DNA of 64,000 bases, taken from Candidatus Contendibacter sp. (GTDB lineage: Bacteria > Pseudomonadota > Gammaproteobacteria > Competibacterales > Competibacteraceae). Location of the stretch: contig JARSSO010000019.1 in NCBI GenBank assembly GCA_029624765.1, forward strand, positions 56,653-120,652, given 5' to 3'. The position numbers and the translations under genes are program-made. Below, one piece after another: positions 36,709-45,315 of this stretch (within the stretch, counting starts at the first letter, position 1; each line of letters begins with the position of its first letter). The notes below the pieces were generated by a model that was given only the letters and a program-made list of their open reading frames with translations, searched no databases and had not been told where the DNA came from.

Positions 36709-37480
36709 ACTGGATCGGCGGCTGCGGGTGTTCGAGACCGCCCACGATCACTGCGCGTTGCCGGGTTTGTACCTGGTCGCGCGCCTGGACGGGTACAGCT
36801 TTACCCGTTTGACCCGGGAGTGTCGGCACTTCGCCGCGCCGTTCGACGAGCGGTTCCGGGATTGGATGACGGCCACGGTCCGCCACCTGATGGACTGCGG
36901 CTTCCGGATCGTGTACGGCTATACCCAGAGCGATGAGATTTCCCTGCTGTTCCATCCCGACGAAGACGCCTTCGGCCGTAAACTGCGCAAATGGCTGTCC
37001 ATTCTGGCCGGCGAAGCCAGCGCTTGTTTTACCCTGAACCTGGGAGAGGTCGCTTGTTTCGATTGCCGGGTGTCGCAATTGCCGAGGCTGGAGTGGGTCG
37101 TGGACTACTTTCGCTGGCGCGGCGAGGACGCCTACCGGAATGCGCTCAATGGGCACTGTTATTGGTTGTTGCGCCGGATGGGTCAGGATACTTGGGCCGC
37201 CACGCGGTCGCTGCTGGGGCTGTCGGTCGCGGAGAAAAACGAGCGGCTGTTCCAGCACGGCATCAACTTCAACGAGCTACCGGCGTGGCAGAAGCGCGGC
37301 ATCGGCGCGTATTGGGAGACTGTCGCCAAACCGGGTCTTGATCCCCGCAGCGGGCAAGCGACCACGGCGATCCGGCGGCGCTTGACCGTGGATTTGGAAC
37401 TCCCCCGGGGCGCAGCCTATGACACCCTGATCCGGAGCTTGTTGTCGCCAAAGGCCGCTGAGGGTGGTCGAGAGGGCTGA
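36695..37480 (+). CDS. Thg1-like 3'-5' nucleotidyltransferase (tRNA-His guanylyltransferase family)
   Basis: This 261-residue protein has the family's palm motifs. VARLDGYSFTRLTR (residues 27-40) supplies the first metal Asp, GYTQSDEISLLF (72-83) the second Asp/Glu pair, and GEDAYRNALNGHCYWLL resembles the conserved RxxDAxxNxxNxxCYW region. Bacterial Thg1-like proteins add nucleotides in the 3'-5' direction to repair tRNA 5' ends, templated by the opposite strand. Length is normal and no key residue seems lost. It is translationally coupled to the kinase gene. Confidence 0.88.
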   Translation: MNFNELDRRLRVFETAHDHCALPGLYLVARLDGYSFTRLTRECRHFAAPFDERFRDWMTATVRHLMDCGFRIVYGYTQSDEISLLFHPDEDAFGRKLRKWLSILAGEASACFTLNLGEVACFDCRVSQLPRLEWVVDYFRWRGEDAYRNALNGHCYWLLRRMGQDTWAATRSLLGLSVAEKNERLFQHGINFNELPAWQKRGIGAYWETVAKPGLDPRSGQATTAIRRRLTVDLELPRGAAYDTLIRSLLSPKAAEGGREG

Positions 37481-37978
37481 GGGCGACCGACCCCGGGAAC
37501 TCGCGGTGCGGCGAGGACCGCCGGACATCAGGACGCGGCGGTTGCTTCCGCCAGCCCGCCCGAAACAGGGTATCGAGCAGTTCCGGGTCCGGTTTGGCCG
37601 CGGGCGCCAGCGCGGCGGAACCCGCCGCCAGACGCGCCAGTTCGGCCTTGATCCAGTCGCTCAAAACGGAATGCGCGGCCCCCAGGCCCAGTTCTTCGCC
37701 GCCTTGCTTAAGTCTCAGCAAGCGCTCGATGGCGTCGCGCAATTCGCCGGGCGGGATCAACGTCTCCACCAACTCGTGGAACGACATCGGCACGACGCCC
37801 CGGCCGCTTTCCAGCCAGCGCACCGCCAGCAGCGGGCGCAACACATACAGATATTTCTTCAACCGTACCCGGTCGCCGTGCAGATAGCCCCGATCATTAC
37901 CCCGCGCCATGTGCAGGTAGTACCAGGCGCAGCCGGTCGGGGAGTAGTAGGCGGGCGTCAGCGCCGCTATCGCCTCCC
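37269..37978 (-). pseudogene. rlaP: RlaP/COG3541-type nucleotidyltransferase, C-terminal piece (3 of 3)
   Basis: The frame reads EAIAALTPAYYSPTGCAWYY, then LKKYLYVLRPLLAVRWLE and PPGELRDAIERLLRLKQGG, the helical C-terminal half of COG3541 (YcgL/RlaP) nucleotidyltransferases. Its N-terminal parts lie at 45316-45546 and 47307-47425. The break at 37979 is the junction with the IS66-type insertion. The native end is probably near 37500; the open frame continues antisense through the 3' end of the convergent Thg1-like gene. Confidence 0.85.
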
Positions 37979-37986
37979 GGGATTTC

Positions 37987-38016
37987 GTAAGCGAACGGTT
38001 CAAACCGTTCGCTTAC
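37987..38016. repeat. perfect 14-bp inverted repeat at the left IS66-type end
   Basis: GTAAGCGAACGGTT (37987-38000) and AACCGTTCGCTTAC (38003-38016) form a 14-bp stem with a 2-nt loop. It could be two element ends lying back to back, or a subterminal structure. Confidence 0.8.
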
Positions 38017-38362
38017 CGATTATTGGGATCAGCTATATTTGATCGGTGATCGGGACCGCCGCCGGGGTCGAGGGGATCACCCAGCCTGCACAGACGAAAG
38101 TGCGAACGGCCGGGGAAACGCCCCGACTGCGCTTGCAATTGCCTTGACGGCTAGGGGGCCAAAGGCCCCGAAGCAAAAGAGAAAAGAAGCTAGCTGTCAG
38201 ACTGTCGATTTAGATGCGCGACGGGTCGTGATTTGCGTGGGCCGAAACCGGACTTCCCGTCAAGACGGGACTGCCGGGTCCGGTGAGCGGAAGCGAATAG
38301 AGCTGGGTCAGGCGTCAGCCAGACGCCCCAGTAGGGACACAATGAATTGGTGAAGATGGTTT
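38017..38362. other. non-coding stretch downstream of cap3
   Basis: This gap of 346 bp lies between the left end of the IS66-type insertion and the cap3 stop. I found no gene. A hairpin GGGGCC-AAA-GGCCCC (38155-38169) is preceded by CGGGG...CCCCG (about 38112-38126), which could mark the 3' end of the leftward CBASS transcript, but neither has a U-tract on that strand. IS66 tnpC, expected here, is absent. Confidence 0.5.
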
Positions 38363-38827
38363 TCATCGGAAAACACGCACAATATGTGACGTGATGGTGG
38401 GTACACCTCGGGCAAAAGTGGTGAAGGTGCAATCCATCCACAACTGAAACCGGAGGCGCACGATCATCAAGACGGCGAAGCTTATATCTTCGCCATTCTC
38501 GACGAGATCAGTCATGGTCGCGATGTCGTCGAGGCTTGGACGTGCTGAAAACGAGGGGTGCGAGTGCCATTCGCCAAGATAGTTGAAGCGGGTGAAATCG
38601 TGGCCGGTGCGGCGGAAGAAATCGTCGAGCGCCTGGCGATGAACATCTGGATCACGATTGAACATTGCGTGCGACCCGGAATACGCATCCAGGGAAAAGT
38701 CCATCACGCGAAAATGGGCGGGGGCTAGCTGCTCCGCGAAAATCATGCCGCCGATTTCCCGGCGTCCGGCCTGCCGAAGCGCCTTACGTAGCCGGGATCG
38801 AATGTCATGTCCCAGTTCGATCCGCAT
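38363..38827 (-). CDS. cap3: CBASS Cap3, JAMM-family deconjugase
   Basis: This 154-residue protein has an intact JAMM/MPN+ zinc-protease motif: Glu in REIGGMIFAE, and GEWHSHPSFSARPSLDD (H-x-H-P, Ser, Asp). In type II CBASS, Cap3 reverses the conjugation of the CD-NTase C-terminus made by Cap2. I start at ATG 38827, since homology begins with MRIELG; this overlaps cap2 by 23 nt. It is the last gene of the operon. Confidence 0.9.
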   Translation of the reverse strand: MRIELGHDIRSRLRKALRQAGRREIGGMIFAEQLAPAHFRVMDFSLDAYSGSHAMFNRDPDVHRQALDDFFRRTGHDFTRFNYLGEWHSHPSFSARPSLDDIATMTDLVENGEDISFAVLMIVRLRFQLWMDCTFTTFARGVPTITSHIVRVFR

Positions 38828-40538
38828 CTGAATCCCGTTCGAGTATCGAGACAATACGCTCGATTGCTTTGTCCACCTGTCCTTGTGTGATCTCGGACTG
38901 CCAGGTGCCTTCGTTGGTAAAATCCACCGGGCGCACGTCAAAGGGCTCGGTAAAAATCCAGGCCTGCGCAAGCCCGATCACATAGGCCGGATGCGGAAAG
39001 GCTGTTGCGTCAGGTCGCATCAGCGTGTCAAGCGCCAAGTGGCTGGCATGCCCTGCGATGACCGAAACGTCGGCGTCGTCGGCGATCAGCGGTGGCCCCT
39101 CCGGGGTCTGGGAATCATAGTCGCGATCGTCACCGATCCATGGGACACCCTGATCCCGGCACCATGCGAGATACTGCCGCCTGGCCGTATGTGGGGGAGG
39201 CTCGATTCCGGGACGGACACGGCCGACGAAACCGCCGATGCCACCGGCATAGACTTCCGTCCAGAGCATCGGCTTATTGGCGCTGCGAGCGGCCGCTGCG
39301 GCGAAGTTGAACGCCTGCGGGTTTGCGGTGGCCTCGATAATGAGGTCGCATGAGGCCAGATCGTTGAGGACAGACGATGTGGTTGCCGAAGATTCCTGAC
39401 CGCCAAGAAGCACCCGCCGGACCTTCACATCGACCTTCGGAGCGACAGCCTTTACGCGTTCTTCTAGACCGTCGACCTTGTGCGCGCCAAGTGCACGGAC
39501 ATCAAGTTCGTGACGGACGAGGTTTTCGGGCTTCAGGATATCGTCATCGACGAGCACGAAGGACCGGACGCCGCTTCTGGCGAGCGTGACCGCGATTTTG
39601 GACCCGAGTGAACCAGCCCCGATGATTCCGACTTTCTTGGCTTCCAGAGTCGCATGGGCTGGAGAGAGCCGCGATGGTTCTGTTACCAGATCGACGGTCT
39701 GAAACGGGAAAACCTTCCACTGACCCTCGTATGGAAACGTGAAGAACATCCGCGTCGATTGCGCATCGGCGATAACGACGATACGGGCGCTACCATTATC
39801 GTTTGCAGGCAGCGAATCCGCACCGGTCGATGCGCGGATCAGCGCTTCGATGTGGTCATACTCGGTGATCGTTACGTCTTCCAGTGCGGAAACTCGGATC
39901 AGGACCGCCGGATAAGGTTTGACGGGCAACGGCGGGATTTCGGATTCGATCCAGTCCGGCTTGGTGAGTAGACCAATGGCGGCCACATAAGCCACCCAGG
40001 CCTTGTCCAGTACGGACAGGTCGACGGCCATGCCGGGTGCGCATGTGCCCGCTGCCATCTGCGCTATGAAGGCGCGGAAGCCGGGTGTCGTCAGATATCG
40101 ACCTATAGCACTGCGGAGCTGCTGCCCGAGCGTGGCGTGGTGCGCGTTGGGGACGATGGCGCGTTCATTCGGCGACGGCTGTTCGCCTGCGAGAAGGCGA
40201 TGGGTACTGGCGATCATCATCGCACCGGTCACCGAGGGGTCCCAATTGTCGGAGCGGTATTCGAGACACATTTCGCCACCCGTGCCGTATTGGTGACCGG
40301 AATGGCAGCGGCCGTCGCGGGGGAAGACGGACGGCGGTGTATCGGGAAAGAGGTCGGGATACTTGAGAACAAACGGCAACGTTTCGCCGTTGACATCAAT
40401 GTCGAATTCGACGGCGAATACCAACTTCTCTAGCAACATCTCCTTGATCTGGACCAGCCACGGCTCATTTGCCCAAAGGTCTTCGATGACCTCCAGTTCT
40501 GCGGCGATCCGTTCAGGATTCTTAATCCACCACATCAT
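38805..40538 (-). CDS. cap2: CBASS Cap2, E2-E1 ubiquitin-transfer-like fusion
   Basis: This 577-residue protein has an N-terminal E2-like domain with candidate catalytic Cys91 in YGTGGEMCLEYRSDNW, and a ThiF/E1-type adenylation domain beginning KKVGIIGAGSLGSK (about residue 300) with LVDDDILKPENLVRH. Cap2 conjugates the CD-NTase C-terminus to a target, priming it for signalling. The start is the double ATG at 40538/40535 overlapping the CD-NTase stop; a longer upstream frame is antisense-like and rejected. Confidence 0.92.
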   Translation of the reverse strand: MMWWIKNPERIAAELEVIEDLWANEPWLVQIKEMLLEKLVFAVEFDIDVNGETLPFVLKYPDLFPDTPPSVFPRDGRCHSGHQYGTGGEMCLEYRSDNWDPSVTGAMMIASTHRLLAGEQPSPNERAIVPNAHHATLGQQLRSAIGRYLTTPGFRAFIAQMAAGTCAPGMAVDLSVLDKAWVAYVAAIGLLTKPDWIESEIPPLPVKPYPAVLIRVSALEDVTITEYDHIEALIRASTGADSLPANDNGSARIVVIADAQSTRMFFTFPYEGQWKVFPFQTVDLVTEPSRLSPAHATLEAKKVGIIGAGSLGSKIAVTLARSGVRSFVLVDDDILKPENLVRHELDVRALGAHKVDGLEERVKAVAPKVDVKVRRVLLGGQESSATTSSVLNDLASCDLIIEATANPQAFNFAAAAARSANKPMLWTEVYAGGIGGFVGRVRPGIEPPPHTARRQYLAWCRDQGVPWIGDDRDYDSQTPEGPPLIADDADVSVIAGHASHLALDTLMRPDATAFPHPAYVIGLAQAWIFTEPFDVRPVDFTNEGTWQSEITQGQVDKAIERIVSILERDSDADRTGT

Positions 40539-41596
40539 CCGAATCCTCGCGGCTTGTCGTCCCGACGCGGCGCATTGGGGAACGTGAAGACGCCAGCCGG
40601 TGGCGCGACGGATGCCTCTTTCAGCAATCCTGCCTTGGCTTCCTTTTTGGGCTTGTCGCGGTCGCTGAAGAAAGTAGTGGCAAAGATTTTGTCCCAGCAT
40701 TTCAAGGCTTTCGTGCGCGAGCACGCAGGGTCGAACAGCGGGTCGAGCGTATCGATGGCTTCGGTCAGGCGGTCGCGAAGGAACTTCGCCCTGGCGTCGT
40801 CATCGCTCTTGGTGATGGTCTCGTTCGGTGTCACCGGGTGCTTGACGACGAGGTTCCAGTTCAGCCGGTCCCGGATTGCCTTCATGGTGTCGTAGAGGGC
40901 AGTGTCCTCGCGGTTGAGATTGGCGCGATAGCATTCCACCACCAGCGCCGTGATGCCGAAACCGCCGAGAATCTGTCCGGACCAACTTGAGCGGCTGCGT
41001 GCGTATTTCTTGATCTGCCGGACGATCCGGCGAAGTTGGCGGCCGTTCGTGGTGTCTGGGCTTTGCCGGGTATTCTCCCGGTCGAACCAGTCGGTCACGT
41101 CGCGGGCGTCGGACCGTTTCCAATAGCTGGCGGCGAGTTCGTGGTGATAGGTTTCGTTGCCCCAAGCATCGGTGACAGTGACGCGCCGATAGACTGGCAG
41201 GTCGACATGATAGCCGGCGGCATAGTAGGCGCGGACGCAGTTCGGGCGCACTTCCGGCGGCGTTTTGAATGACCCGTCATCCAGAGCGTCGCGGACCATC
41301 TGGCGGGCCTGTAAGCCCGACATCTCAGCGCCGCGATCACCGATAAGATCCTCCTTGTTAAAATACACTCCATCGTCGATGTCGTAGTCTTTGTCAGGAT
41401 GCTGAACCATGGTCTTCATGGCATAGCTGCCCTGCTTCACGAATTCACGCGGTGCGGGTTTGTTGTTGTTCTGCAATCCCTTCTTCAGCCGGTCGCGGTT
41501 AGCGTCACGGCGGCCGCGCATATTCGTGCGTTCCGCCTGTGGAAGTGTTACCGCTTCGTCGTGATGGGCAAGAATGTCGTCTGAGCAGTTATGCAC
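40535..41596 (-). CDS. CBASS CD-NTase (cGAS/DncV-like nucleotidyltransferase)
   Basis: This 353-residue protein has the SMODS active site: QGSYAMKT (Gly56-Ser57), then DYDIDDGVYF with catalytic acids at 72 and 74, and the third Asp in GYHVDLPVY (about 133). It makes cyclic oligonucleotides on phage infection. The DIDDGVYF context recalls the DncV-like clades, but I would not fix the clade or product by eye. It ends DKPRGFG, a flexible tail with terminal Gly as expected for a Cap2 substrate. It starts at GTG 41596 with SD GAGGTG. Confidence 0.92.
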   Translation of the reverse strand: MHNCSDDILAHHDEAVTLPQAERTNMRGRRDANRDRLKKGLQNNNKPAPREFVKQGSYAMKTMVQHPDKDYDIDDGVYFNKEDLIGDRGAEMSGLQARQMVRDALDDGSFKTPPEVRPNCVRAYYAAGYHVDLPVYRRVTVTDAWGNETYHHELAASYWKRSDARDVTDWFDRENTRQSPDTTNGRQLRRIVRQIKKYARSRSSWSGQILGGFGITALVVECYRANLNREDTALYDTMKAIRDRLNWNLVVKHPVTPNETITKSDDDARAKFLRDRLTEAIDTLDPLFDPACSRTKALKCWDKIFATTFFSDRDKPKKEAKAGLLKEASVAPPAGVFTFPNAPRRDDKPRGFG

Positions 41597-41657
41597 TTAA
41601 TCACCTCGATTTCACTATTAAACGACCGCAGGCCAATCCCCGGTCGCGCTGTTTGTT

Positions 41658-42758
41658 TCATTGGATGGATTTGGTTTGTTCGGGCATGGACTCGAAGAGC
41701 GCGCAAATCAGCGCCGCTTCACTATCGGTGTCCGCATAGGCACATTTGCTGTTTGCCATGTTGGCGTCCGTCCGCGCCTGGTCGATCAGTGCCTGAATGG
41801 CTTCGTCGCGCGTGTCGTCGAGGCCGAGATAGGGATTGATGGCGGCAGGGACTTTCTCGCTCGGGAAGCGAATGACGGTGCAGCGACGGTCCACATGCCG
41901 CGCCAGCTTCTTGGCCATGTGGTCGAAGGCGAACTGCTGGGCGTCAATCGCCAGCGATGCGGCATCACCGCCGAACTTCCATTCCAGCAACCCACGATGA
42001 ATGGCGGATTTGTCGATGCGCTCCCCGGCCGGAAGGGGACACGTGCCGAGGCTGAAGATGTGAATTTCCTGACCTGGCTCGGTCATATCGAGTGCATCAA
42101 TCAGCCCGACAAGGACCGGGCTGTTGGCCCACAGGCCACCATCGACGAAGACGTTATAGCCACCAGCATCGTTGTCGGGGTGGTCGACGGCGGCCATCGA
42201 CCGGTAGATCGGCGCGGCTGTGGTGGCTAGGCACACATCGACGAGGGTGTAGTGGTCGTCGCGGTGATTGGTCGTGCCCTTGAGATGCGGTGTCTTGAAG
42301 ACCCAGGCGCGATGTTGGCCCATCTCGGTTGCGGGGATGGCGAGTGCGATGTTGCGCGTCGAGTAGATTTCACCAAGGGTAATCTCAAACTTTTTTTCCA
42401 GCAGCACCTGACGCAGAATTTTGGTGCCTTCGGCAAGAGCCCGCGGTCGCTTTCTGATGTCGCAGACGGTACTAAGGATGCCTGTCGGTAATGGGCGGGT
42501 GAAGATCTTCGGGCCGTGCTTGACGTAGAGATCAGTAATCTCGGAAAGCGGAATGCCGATGGCGAGAGCGCTGGCGATGATGCCGCCGGTACTGGTCCCG
42601 ACGATCAGGTCGAAGGCAGCGCCGATGTCCAGCGCCTTAACCCCGCGACGGGTGGCGAATGCGTTGGCGACCCTGTCGAGATAGGTCGCGGTATACGTGC
42701 CACGCATACCGCCGCCATCAAGACTCAGGACGCGAAGCGGCTTCGAATGTTGGTTCAT
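41658..42758 (-). CDS. capV: CBASS effector CapV, patatin-like phospholipase
   Basis: This 366-residue protein has all patatin elements: oxyanion loop LSLDGGGMRGTY (12-23), nucleophile GTSTGG (54-59), and the Asp of the dyad in VDGGLWANSP. CapV is activated by the CD-NTase's cyclic nucleotide and degrades membrane phospholipids, killing the infected cell. It is first in the canonical order capV-CD-NTase-cap2-cap3, 61 bp before the CD-NTase gene. Confidence 0.92.
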   Translation of the reverse strand: MNQHSKPLRVLSLDGGGMRGTYTATYLDRVANAFATRRGVKALDIGAAFDLIVGTSTGGIIASALAIGIPLSEITDLYVKHGPKIFTRPLPTGILSTVCDIRKRPRALAEGTKILRQVLLEKKFEITLGEIYSTRNIALAIPATEMGQHRAWVFKTPHLKGTTNHRDDHYTLVDVCLATTAAPIYRSMAAVDHPDNDAGGYNVFVDGGLWANSPVLVGLIDALDMTEPGQEIHIFSLGTCPLPAGERIDKSAIHRGLLEWKFGGDAASLAIDAQQFAFDHMAKKLARHVDRRCTVIRFPSEKVPAAINPYLGLDDTRDEAIQALIDQARTDANMANSKCAYADTDSEAALICALFESMPEQTKSIQ

Positions 42759-42782
42759 TTTTTAAAATCTCAATAATCTCAT

Positions 42783-42802
42783 TAACTGAATCAGTTTAAC
42801 CC
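42783..42802. promoter_or_regulatory. operator-like palindrome upstream of capV
   Basis: TAACTGAATCAGTTTAACCC contains the dyad AACTGA-A-TCAGTT. It is 17/20 identical to 43373-43392, upstream of the STAS-like gene. Both lie in short AT-rich gaps just before minus-strand start codons. Confidence 0.6.
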
Positions 42803-42815
42803 ATCTGAAAAAAAT

Positions 42816-43367
42816 TTACCCGATACGCTGGTAGACAAATTCAACGCCGCCCGAATCGGCGACGCTTTCGCGTCGTAGCAGGAATCCCTCGTTCCAAAGC
42901 TGCTTGAACTTCATACTCGCATTGGCGATCGAGATTCCTTTCTGGGTGGCAAATTCGGCCGCCCGGCATTCCGGGCGTCCCATGGCGAATTGAAACGCTT
43001 CGCGCGTGCCTTCGCTGAGATTGGCCCCGATCACTCTCGCGGACTTGCCTTCCCATATAAGCAGCGGTTGGTCTTTCCTCTCAGCCGCAGCGTCGATGTT
43101 CTCCGCAATGTCCTTGTCGGCCAGGTCAATGAGGCAGAAGCCTTTGGTCCGTCGATACCGGCGCGCTAATTCCACCAGAGTTTCCGACGCAAATGACATA
43201 TCCAGGCGTCGAACACCCTCCAAGGAGACCTTGAATACGATCGTTCCCGGGTTTCCCTCCACAAAATCCAGAAGACGGTTGTAGACCTCGCGGCCTTCCG
43301 ATCGCCCCCACCCATCCGGGCGGTTCATGAAATTGCGCAGGGAGAGCACTCCGAACATCTCGTTCAT
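42816..43367 (-). CDS. STAS-like (DUF4325-type) protein
   Basis: This 183-residue protein has an alpha/beta domain with TIVFKVSLEGVRRLDMSFAS and RRTKGFCLIDLADKDIAENI, resembling the STAS-like DUF4325 family. A C-terminal winged-helix-like part (EFATQKGISIANASMKFKQL) follows. Such proteins commonly sit next to a GHKL ATPase, like anti-sigma/anti-anti-sigma pairs, and occur in defence islands. It lies between the ATPase gene and capV on the same strand and shares a 20-bp upstream motif with capV, so it may regulate the CBASS operon; this is inference. Confidence 0.72.
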   Translation of the reverse strand: MNEMFGVLSLRNFMNRPDGWGRSEGREVYNRLLDFVEGNPGTIVFKVSLEGVRRLDMSFASETLVELARRYRRTKGFCLIDLADKDIAENIDAAAERKDQPLLIWEGKSARVIGANLSEGTREAFQFAMGRPECRAAEFATQKGISIANASMKFKQLWNEGFLLRRESVADSGGVEFVYQRIG

Positions 43368-43372
43368 TTAAC

Positions 43373-43392
43373 TAACTTAATCAGAATAACCC
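43373..43392. promoter_or_regulatory. second copy of the capV-upstream motif, before the STAS-like gene
   Basis: TAACTTAATCAGAATAACCC matches 42783-42802 at 17 of 20 bases. It sits 6 bp upstream of the STAS-like start on the minus strand, in the 32-bp gap after the GHKL gene. The dyad is less symmetrical than in the first copy. Confidence 0.6.
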
Positions 43393-43399
43393 AGCCTTG

Positions 43400-44314
43400 T
43401 CAAGCGCCCATGCCGAAAGCAAACCCGATATGCGTACCCCAGAGCAGCGGCAGTCCCTCGTAGCAATGGGCGATGTTAAGTTCATAGATGCCCTTGGCCG
43501 GAACCAGCAAGACGCGCTGGTTCGGCAGCCGCACGTCCAACGTCGCGGCAAACTTGATGGCCTTGGCGGCGCATCCCTTCAAGCCGCAGCCTCGATCGGT
43601 GCCATGGCGCGATACGCCCTGGCGAAAGACTTCAACGAGAACTTCGGTGTCCGAAAGGTCGGCCAGTTTGGGGAACTCGGTTCGTAAAGCCGGGCGTAAC
43701 GTGTCCATAATGCCGCGTCCGCTGTCAGACACCGCGACTGAGACCTTATTGCCGCCTTGATAGACCTGAAGCGCTGCGTAGCCATCCAGTTGGGTATCGC
43801 TGTGATCGAAGATGTTCTGGATCAGTTCGGCAAAGATCGTCCAGACGGCGCCGCCCAGTTCTTTGACATCGGCGCGACTCGCACAGGCTTTCTCGACCGC
43901 ATCTGACAGACGAGTTGGCAATTCATCATCCCGCACGTCCTTGTTGATACGGGTAATCTCGACCAACATGCGGTTCCCGCCACGGTGCAAAGCAGCTCCG
44001 GAAATGAAAGGTCTTTCAGGTTCGATGTTAACCCGAGGATCAAGGCAATCGAAAAAACCCATCCTGTTGAGATATCCCATGGTTCCAACTTCACCTTCTT
44101 CGAACTGCAGTCGGGTGCGCCGGGTGGTCGAAACCAGTTGATTTGCAAGCGAGAGAAGACGGATTGCGCTGTCGATCATGATCTTGCAGTCGGCAGGAAT
44201 CTCAAAGACGATGTCGTGGCTGCTTGGAGCGTGAGGGCTGCACGAAGCCAGCAGCGCAGTTTCAAACCGCGACGCATTTACCCAAGTGGCGGGGAAGCGA
44301 ACCACACACTGCAA
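43400..44314 (-). CDS. GHKL-type ATPase (anti-sigma/histidine-kinase-like fold)
   Basis: This 304-residue cytoplasmic protein has a GHKL ATP site in its second half: N-box TIFAELIQNIFDHSD, G1 VSVAVSDSGRGIMDTL and G2 TDRGCGLKGCAAKA. There is no dimerisation His box or membrane helix, so it is not a classical sensor kinase. Paired with the following STAS-like gene it resembles a partner-switch module. The proposed start is TTG 44314 with AAGGGG upstream. First gene of the minus-strand defence cluster. Confidence 0.78.
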   Translation of the reverse strand: MQCVVRFPATWVNASRFETALLASCSPHAPSSHDIVFEIPADCKIMIDSAIRLLSLANQLVSTTRRTRLQFEEGEVGTMGYLNRMGFFDCLDPRVNIEPERPFISGAALHRGGNRMLVEITRINKDVRDDELPTRLSDAVEKACASRADVKELGGAVWTIFAELIQNIFDHSDTQLDGYAALQVYQGGNKVSVAVSDSGRGIMDTLRPALRTEFPKLADLSDTEVLVEVFRQGVSRHGTDRGCGLKGCAAKAIKFAATLDVRLPNQRVLLVPAKGIYELNIAHCYEGLPLLWGTHIGFAFGMGA

Positions 44315-44584
44315 GGCGTTACCCCTTAATTTCTTGTTGCCTCCGCTGCTGCATGATCAGGGAGGGTCGTGACGAACACTTTCAGGCCTGTCAGTTCGGA
44401 AATCTCGGAATAATCCCTTGTCGTAGCTGCATTGCGGGACGAAGCGATAATCGATGCCGCTCCATAGTGAATAATCAGTATAAACCGCCTTTTCGGCGGC
44501 CAGCAGTCCCTCCTCATTGGTGCTCACCACCTATCGGTTTTCAAAATAGTCGGGGTCACTAGTTGAAAAGCAGCATTAACTGTT

Positions 44585-44749
44585 TGATTTTTAATCGCCG
44601 CGCCGACCTCAAAACACAAATACCTAACCGGAAAACGGATCGGCCTCCAGCCGGGTTTGCACCAGGGTCGCCAGCCCATCGAAGCCCCGCCCTAAATCGG
44701 TGACGCCAGCCGTGATCCAAATCCGCGTCCCCATCGGCGGCCCGATCAT
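44585..44749 (-). pseudogene. tnpB: IS66-family TnpB (OrfB) remnant
   Basis: From ATG 44749 the frame reads MIGPPMGTRIWITAGVTDLG, then RGFDGLATLVQTRLEADPFSG, followed by stop, VFVF, stop, GRRGD, stop. This is the IS66 TnpB N-terminus (xxRGFDxLxxxVQxxLxxDPFSGHLFVFRGRRGD) with in-frame stops, and the gene is truncated beyond that. The start overlaps the tnpA stop (ATGA) as in intact IS66 elements. Confidence 0.85.
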
Positions 44750-45175
44750 CGCCGATGGACATGAGTCAGAATTATGTCCAGCAGCGTGGGACCGACCGAC
44801 CCGGTCACGCGAATCCGCGTTCGCCCCACCGCGATCTCGATCTGGCCTGGTTCCACTGGACTCGGCAGGGCGTCCGTACTGACCAGAGCGGTGGCCGTCA
44901 TGCTCGTCGGCTCGGTAGCCACCGCACGCGCCGGCGTCATCACCACCGGCAACAGTATCACCACCGGTGCCGGCTCCAGCGCCATCACCGTTTCCGTCGG
45001 TTGTCTTGGTTGCCGTAAATTACTACCGTCGCCATTTGAACAGTTGGTTGGTGTTCATCTGATGGCTGAACGCAATCCCGGCGACCGATGCCCCCGGCTC
45101 CAACGTCAACTGCGCCAGCCGCCGCTTATACTCGACGCTGTACTGCCGCCAGCCCGAGGGATCAATCCAGATCAT
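44746..45175 (-). pseudogene. tnpA: IS66-family TnpA (OrfA) remnant
   Basis: The first part, from ATG 45175, reads QYSVEYKRRLAQLTLEPGAS then VAGIAFSHQMNTNQLFKWRR before a double stop near 45023. Another frame carries the C-terminal block EPGQIEIAVGRTRIRVTGSV to 44746. Both match IS66 TnpA (helix-turn-helix then short beta domain), broken by a frameshift. It starts about 130 bp inside the right end of the 7.3-kb insertion, where IS66 tnpA belongs. Confidence 0.82.
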
Positions 45176-45315
45176 CCCCGGAGAAGGACTGTCCCATCCG
45201 TCATATTTTCCTGCTCTTCATTACGGTGCGGATACCCTACGTCTCCGCTCCCACCAGTGTCCCTATTCCGCTTCAGTCCGTCCAGACGGCCTTGGCCGGA
45301 CCGTTACGGAATTCC

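Larger units (their letters stand above)
37987..45307. mobile_element. 7.3-kb IS66-type insertion carrying a CBASS defence island
   Basis: Left end reads GTAAGCGAACGGTT inward from 37987 and right end GTAACGGTCCGGCC inward from 45307; IS66-family ends start with GTAA. Flanking 8-mers GGGATTTC (37979-37986) and GGAATTCC (45308-45315) match at 6 of 8 bases, and IS66 makes 8-bp duplications. Decayed tnpA and tnpB sit just inside the right end in IS66 order; tnpC is absent. Removing 37987-45307 with one 8-mer gives AEFR-EAIAAL in frame across the split nucleotidyltransferase gene. The interior holds a type II CBASS operon and a GHKL/STAS pair. Confidence 0.75.
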
